This document shows, in pieces, positions 59,975 to 64,000 of a stretch of 64,000 nt of DNA (positions are counted from its first letter, which is position 1; each line of letters opens with the position of its first letter). The stretch is from Ignavibacteria bacterium (lineage in GTDB: Bacteria; Bacteroidota; Ignavibacteria; Ignavibacteriales; SURF-24): NCBI GenBank assembly GCA_025612375.1, contig JAAXKN010000011.1:41503-105502 (forward strand), in the 5' to 3' direction. Below the pieces are notes generated by a model. The model had not been told where the DNA came from. It ran no database searches and saw only the letters and a program-made list of their open reading frames with translations. The translations under genes and the position numbers were made by a program.

Positions 59975-62581
59975 TTACTTCTTAAGCAATCCTTTGCTGT
60001 AAGAGCTTTTTGTTCCTTTGGAGTAAGTTCCTCCACTCAGTTTTTTAGCGTTTCCTTTTTCGCCATAGGCATAGCCGTAACCATATCCATAGCGGTGTTT
60101 GAAAGAAGAGCGGCTGATGTCGCATGCATTAATGAGTATGCCGCTTATATTTATTCCCGCATCAGTCATTTCCATCATACCCCAGCTGACACTGTCCTTA
60201 AACGATTTTCCGGGTCGTACGATTAGTACTGCGTCCCTGACAAACTTTCCAAGCACCAGCACGTCAACAACTCTTGTAATTGGCGGAGTATCTATAAGAA
60301 CATATTCAAAAGGTGACGAGCTTATCATATCAATGAGCTGTTCCATTTTGAAGGAACCCAGAAGACTGCTCGAAGCCTCTGTTATTCCACCAGCCGTAAG
60401 TATCTTCAGGTTGCGCACATTGTCCGGTTCCTCACCAAGAGGAATCTGGTATGTATTAAACGTTGTCTGCCCGTCAGAGAGGAAGTTAACCAGTCCGGGC
60501 GAATCGACCTTAAGATTAAATGTCTTTGTAAGTGAGGCTTTCTTGAGGTCGCAGTCTATCATGAGCACTTTTTTATTTGCCTTTGCAAGTGAAATTGCGA
60601 AGTTGGAAACAATTGAGGTTTTTCCGGTATCCTCTTCGCAGCTTGTAAACATGAGTATTTTTTTACCCGGGAATTTTGCCTCCAGCTTAGTCTGCAGCAC
60701 CCTGTAGGATTCACGGAAGCCCTCCTGATCCGGCATAAGGGTTACAAATCTTTCATGGTAGTGAGTTGAGTTTTCGATTCTTTTCTGGACTTCCCTGGGG
60801 TAGTTTGGAATAATGGCAAAGATCGGAATATCGTACTCATTTTCAACGTGATCAGCATCTACAAGCCTTCTGCTTTTTACTTCCTGGACGGTCATGCCTA
60901 TAAAACCTATAAATATTCCGGCCATAAGCCCGAGCCCAAGGTTAAGCGCCTTCTGAGGGTGTATTGGCTTACCAGGCTCGTGGGCCTCGTCCAGAACGGT
61001 TATGTCCTGAAGCTTTGATACCTCAGCAATGCGCATCTCTTCTCTTTTATCCAGCAGAAGCTTAAATATCTTGTCGTATACGTCTTTCTGCCTGGTCAGT
61101 TCAGCCAGGCGGCTCTCGTCGGGAGGCAGAGCCTTAATCATACCTGAATATTTGGAAGTAAGTCCGCTTAACTCATTCTGCTTTTTCTTAGCCGAGTTTA
61201 TTATGATCTGATATGCAGTTAGTGTATTCTTGTTGTATGTTGAAAGCTTGTCTTTAATCTGTTTTATCCTCTCATCCAGGTTCAGGACGTCCGGGTGGCT
61301 TTCTTTCCTGGTCTGCAGCAGTTCAACTCTTTTGACCTCCAGGTCCGAAAGCTGCTTTAAGAGTCCGGAAAAAGGAGAATTGGACTGCTCCTCCGCCTGA
61401 GGAGTAAGGTATGTCTGATCTATATAGCCCTTTGTCTTAAGCTCACTTTGCATCTGAGCAAGTTTAGTTTCGCGGTCCGTCAGTTCCAGGTCGGTTTTAA
61501 TCTTTTCAGCCTCCAGGCTGCTCAGGAAATCCACCAGGTTTTTTGAATTCTCATCGATGGATGTAAGCTTTTTAGCAGACTTGAACTCGCTTAAGTTCCG
61601 TTCAGCATTTTTAAGTTTTTCCGAAACGTCACTAAGCTGCTTATCCACAAAGTCGTAGGAATATTTTATATTTTGTTTCTGCTGGCCTATTCTTGCGCTT
61701 CTGAATTTTTCAGCCGCGGTATTAGCAATAAGCTGTGCGGCATAAGGCGAGTGCGACTGGACGGATATCTTAAAAATATCTGTTTTAACCACGTGTTCGA
61801 CGTTAATTGATTTACCAAGCCCGTCCAGGGTTTCATTATAGCTGCCGATATTAAAGAACACACGGCTTCCCACCTGAGCCTCCGGCCAGTCAATTTTAAA
61901 ATATTTGCCAGGCAGGTTAAAAACCACAAAGGAATGTTTTTCTGAAGTAAATTCATTCTTAAGGCTGTCCAATGCCTGGTCCTGGCTGCTGCCCGTGTTC
62001 AGGTATGTTGTGTCGACTGAGGACTGAAGAAGGCTGTCGTTCTTTGCGTTATAAATGCCATAGGTATTCCGGGCAGTCTTTGCAATAAAGAATGAGGATG
62101 CCGGTTCTGAAGGTTTAACAAGCACTTTTTCGAAAGCAGGCATGAAGCCTGGCGTACCTTTCCTTAGGAAATTATGGTTGTAGTCTACAGCATCGGAATT
62201 TATCTTCACGCTTTTACCGTCGGGCTCAACCAGTTTATCGATGCTGAGGTTAAGCTTAAGTTCATCAATAATGCTGTTAAGCACCTCCCTGGTTTTGACC
62301 AGTTCCATTTCAGTTTCAATTTCATCCTGGGTCTGGAGGAGGACCAGACTCTTAAACTCGTCGTTTGCGGAAGACTTTTCATCGCCCCTGTCTTTCTTGA
62401 GCATTACCGAGGCTTCGTAGACAGGCTTTGAAAGCGTATTATACAGGAAGGCCAATGAAACGAGTACAATAACTGAAATAAAGAGTATTTTCTTTCTTCT
62501 GTTTATAATCTGGAACAGTTCGCCTAGTGTAAATTCTTCCCTTTTCTTTCCATGAGGCGCGGGTTTCAGCAGTTTGGCCAT
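59975..62581 (-). CDS. Wzc-like polysaccharide copolymerase and tyrosine autokinase
   Basis: An 868-residue inner-membrane protein. A Wzz-type chain-length domain starts with a membrane helix (about 35-55) and contains a long coiled coil (about 300-480). A second helix is at about 540-560. The cytoplasmic BY-kinase has Walker A (EEDTGKTS, GKT at 653-655), Walker A' (LMIDCDLKK, D676) and Walker B (VLIDTPP, D764). The C-terminal tail from about 831 is tyrosine-rich (RYGYGYGYAYG, then more tyrosines), the usual autophosphorylation cluster. It controls chain length and export with Wza. GGGAG precedes the ATG. Confidence 0.95.
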   Translation of the reverse strand: MAKLLKPAPHGKKREEFTLGELFQIINRRKKILFISVIVLVSLAFLYNTLSKPVYEASVMLKKDRGDEKSSANDEFKSLVLLQTQDEIETEMELVKTREVLNSIIDELKLNLSIDKLVEPDGKSVKINSDAVDYNHNFLRKGTPGFMPAFEKVLVKPSEPASSFFIAKTARNTYGIYNAKNDSLLQSSVDTTYLNTGSSQDQALDSLKNEFTSEKHSFVVFNLPGKYFKIDWPEAQVGSRVFFNIGSYNETLDGLGKSINVEHVVKTDIFKISVQSHSPYAAQLIANTAAEKFRSARIGQQKQNIKYSYDFVDKQLSDVSEKLKNAERNLSEFKSAKKLTSIDENSKNLVDFLSSLEAEKIKTDLELTDRETKLAQMQSELKTKGYIDQTYLTPQAEEQSNSPFSGLLKQLSDLEVKRVELLQTRKESHPDVLNLDERIKQIKDKLSTYNKNTLTAYQIIINSAKKKQNELSGLTSKYSGMIKALPPDESRLAELTRQKDVYDKIFKLLLDKREEMRIAEVSKLQDITVLDEAHEPGKPIHPQKALNLGLGLMAGIFIGFIGMTVQEVKSRRLVDADHVENEYDIPIFAIIPNYPREVQKRIENSTHYHERFVTLMPDQEGFRESYRVLQTKLEAKFPGKKILMFTSCEEDTGKTSIVSNFAISLAKANKKVLMIDCDLKKASLTKTFNLKVDSPGLVNFLSDGQTTFNTYQIPLGEEPDNVRNLKILTAGGITEASSSLLGSFKMEQLIDMISSSPFEYVLIDTPPITRVVDVLVLGKFVRDAVLIVRPGKSFKDSVSWGMMEMTDAGINISGILINACDISRSSFKHRYGYGYGYAYGEKGNAKKLSGGTYSKGTKSSYSKGLLKK

Positions 62582-62619
62582 TTTAATTCTCCCGGGTTAA
62601 AATACAAATCTTACTCAAT

Positions 62620-63231
62620 TTATTTTCTCACAAACAGAGCAACCAGTGTAACCAGAATTCCTGCACCGGAGACAATCATGGCAATGTTTCTTGCTCCCAC
62701 CCACCATTTCCTGGGCACATAAAGCCTGTCGCCTGAGGTTAAACTGATGTCATTTTTATTTTCGCCCTCTTCAATAATTTTGGCGGCATCAATTTTAATC
62801 TCCCTGTCGTTGCGTACGATATACATATCACCCAGGTCGGCATCACTTGTTTCCCCTCCTGCAAGGGCCAGCAGGTCTGAAATTTTTTCAACTCCTGTAG
62901 CGTAGTATGATCCGGGTGTTTTCACCTCACCCAGCACATTTATCCTGTACAAAGGGCGCACAGTAACTTCGGGCTGCCTGTAGAGGGAATCATATTTTGA
63001 AATGATTTCCTTTTTCAGGCTTTCGAATGTTATGTTCTCAGTCTGAAGTGTTCCGATAAAGGGCAGCTGAAGCATCCTGTCCTGCGTTATAAAGTAGTCG
63101 CCTGAGATCTTGTCCGTTATGTTGAAAAAAGCCAGCCTTACCCCGTCTCCGGGATTAAGGGACTGTGCCTGGATCTTCAGAAGACTGGATAGTAAAAGAC
63201 AGAAAACCAAAAGCGCCAGATGTTTTTTCAT
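62620..63231 (-). CDS. Wza-like polysaccharide export protein
   Basis: A 203-residue protein with a signal sequence (MKKHLALLVFCLLLSSLLKIQAQ) and a polysaccharide export domain (about 24-105, LNPGDGVRLAFF, ISGDYFITQDRMLQLPFIG). One SLBB-like domain follows (about 106-165, INVLGEVKTPGSYY, LLALAGGETSDA). A C-terminal membrane helix is present (about 178-200). It lacks a lipobox, unlike E. coli Wza, and is shorter. The ATG at 63231 is favoured by an AGGA site six bases upstream, in place of the ATG at 63237. It lies next to wzc and should form the outer-membrane export channel. Confidence 0.92.
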   Translation of the reverse strand: MKKHLALLVFCLLLSSLLKIQAQSLNPGDGVRLAFFNITDKISGDYFITQDRMLQLPFIGTLQTENITFESLKKEIISKYDSLYRQPEVTVRPLYRINVLGEVKTPGSYYATGVEKISDLLALAGGETSDADLGDMYIVRNDREIKIDAAKIIEEGENKNDISLTSGDRLYVPRKWWVGARNIAMIVSGAGILVTLVALFVRK

Positions 63232-63259
63232 AACCATTCCTGTTTATAAAACGTATTTC

Positions 63260-63778
63260 TTAAAGTTTTAATCCGGTCGTATCAGTGTAATTAATCAGTT
63301 CCGGCGGAGCATTCCTGACTTTAATTATGCGGGCAGGCACGCCTGCAACCACGGCGTTCGGAGGGACGTCTTTTGTCACCACAGATCCGGCTCCAACGAC
63401 AGCATTTTCGCCAATAGTAACTCCGCAGAGTATTGTAGCAGAAGAGCCAATGGAGGCTCTCTTTTTTATAAATGTTTCCACTACTTTCCAGTCCTGTTCA
63501 TTCTGCATCGATCCGTCAGGATTTGTTGACTGCGGGTATTTATCGTTTATGAAAGTTACATTATGGCCTATAAAGACCTCATCTTCAATATGGACGCCTT
63601 CGCAGATAAAAGTGTGGGAAGAGATTTTGCAGTTTTTGCCGATAGTGGCGTTTTTCTGGATTTCAACAAACGTTCCGACTTTTGTATTGTCACCTATTGA
63701 GCAGCCGTAAAGATTTACGAAGTCATAAATCTTAACATTTTCCCCGAGCTTTACGTCATTAATCTTTTTATAATCCAT
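63260..63778 (-). CDS. Left-handed beta-helix N-acetyltransferase (WbpD-like)
   Basis: A 172-residue hexapeptide-repeat acetyltransferase. The repeats are seen in [37 protein letters not shown] and [15 protein letters not shown]. The active-site region continues with [10 protein letters not shown], typical of WbpD/WlbB-like enzymes. Such enzymes acetylate the 3-amino group of UDP-2-acetamido-3-amino-glucuronic acid. The end [20 protein letters not shown] is the common cap. Its start overlaps the upstream oxidoreductase gene by 11 bases. The sugar substrate is inferred from resemblance and context. Confidence 0.88.
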   Translation of the reverse strand: MDYKKINDVKLGENVKIYDFVNLYGCSIGDNTKVGTFVEIQKNATIGKNCKISSHTFICEGVHIEDEVFIGHNVTFINDKYPQSTNPDGSMQNEQDWKVVETFIKKRASIGSSATILCGVTIGENAVVGAGSVVTKDVPPNAVVAGVPARIIKVRNAPPELINYTDTTGLKL

Positions 63779-64000
63779 TACTCATAATCCTGATTTTCTT
63801 AACAAAATCTTCTCTTTCAAATTCTTTTATTGCGGGTTTCCGTTTTCTCTTTTCCTCAAGCTCGATTAAGCATCCGCGGTTTTTTATTGATCTGTCTGAT
63901 GCCTCAAGAATTCTTACTACCTCAAGGCCGTCTTTTCCATTTGTAAGCGGCTGCCTGCCTTCTTTAATTGACGAGACGAATTCCTTTACTCCAACGGCGA
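63768..64000 (-). CDS. Gfo/Idh/MocA-family oxidoreductase, C-terminal part (cut by window edge)
   Basis: Only the last 77 codons are in the window. They read [20 protein letters not shown], then [20 protein letters not shown] and a basic tail ending RIMSNGL. This is the typical end of Gfo/Idh/MocA dehydrogenases. Next to a WbpD-like gene it is probably the UDP-N-acetyl-glucosaminuronate 3-dehydrogenase of the WbpB/WlbA type, but the NAD-binding half is outside the window. Its stop codon overlaps the WbpD-like start by 11 bases. Confidence 0.8.
   Translation of the reverse strand, partial: AVGVKEFVSSIKEGRQPLTNGKDGLEVVRILEASDRSIKNRGCLIELEEKRKRKPAIKEFEREDFVKKIRIMSNGL

Noticed and set aside
60099-60707. 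A 202-codon plus-strand frame inside wzc
   Set aside because: It is antisense to the conserved kinase domain with Walker motifs, with no ribosome binding site and no recognisable fold.

Overview
The window looks like a chromosomal segment from a member of the Ignavibacteria (Bacteroidota/Chlorobi lineage). Three large secreted proteins end in the C-terminal type IX secretion (T9SS) sorting domain with the NxPNPFNPxT signature common in that class. Most genes nonetheless carry clear Shine-Dalgarno sites, and there is a 31-codon gene for a bS22/mS38-like small ribosomal protein. Gene density is high and intrinsic terminators are frequent. No rRNA, CRISPR array, insertion sequence or integrase was seen. 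There is one tRNA, a tRNA-Thr with anticodon CGT.

Positions 1-23 kb are mainly housekeeping and envelope genes. They include a truncated secreted carbohydrate-associated protein, a PAS-coupled class III nucleotide cyclase, an LVIVD-repeat T9SS cargo, the tRNA, and a bS22-like / zinc-ribbon-TPR / HU group. A TPR scaffold and an exported S9 peptidase follow. Next is a copper block: a regulator joining an HMA-like domain to an AraC DNA-binding domain, a CopZ-like chaperone and a CopA P-type ATPase. A HELSH-motif protein, a cupin, a CBS-less IMPDH/GMP-reductase-family enzyme, an exported PepF and a multi-PAS histidine kinase complete this part.

Positions 23-28.4 kb carry CorA, a POT-like transporter, a HAD-fold protein and an aldose epimerase. 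Positions 28.6-38.9 kb hold a five-gene plus-strand locus that I read as a synthase-dependent exopolysaccharide system. It contains a UDP-GlcNAc 2-epimerase, a 1313-residue exported deacetylase/hydrolase fusion resembling PelA in design, a processive GT2 synthase, an outer-membrane barrel and a Ycf48-like T9SS cargo. Its intergenic spaces carry strong hairpins.

Positions 39-47.4 kb hold a SIMPL protein, pyrimidine genes (pyrR, pyrB, pyrC), an orphan secreted protein and an OmpA-type porin. An isolated two-gene phage-type recombination unit follows (Gp157-like plus Mgm101/Rad52-like annealing protein). From 47.6 kb to the right edge lies a second, Wzx/Wzy-type polysaccharide locus. It has two paralogous beta-helix proteins, one T9SS-sorted and one a lipoprotein, on either side of a FemAB-like transferase. 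A minus-strand run follows: an oxidoreductase of the Gfo/Idh/MocA type (cut by the window edge), a WbpD-like acetyltransferase, Wza, Wzc, AsnB, GT4, Wzx, Wzy, GT2 and a CE4 deacetylase. This gene set suggests an N-acetylated amino-sugar (possibly uronic acid) polymer, but the sugar identity is inference.
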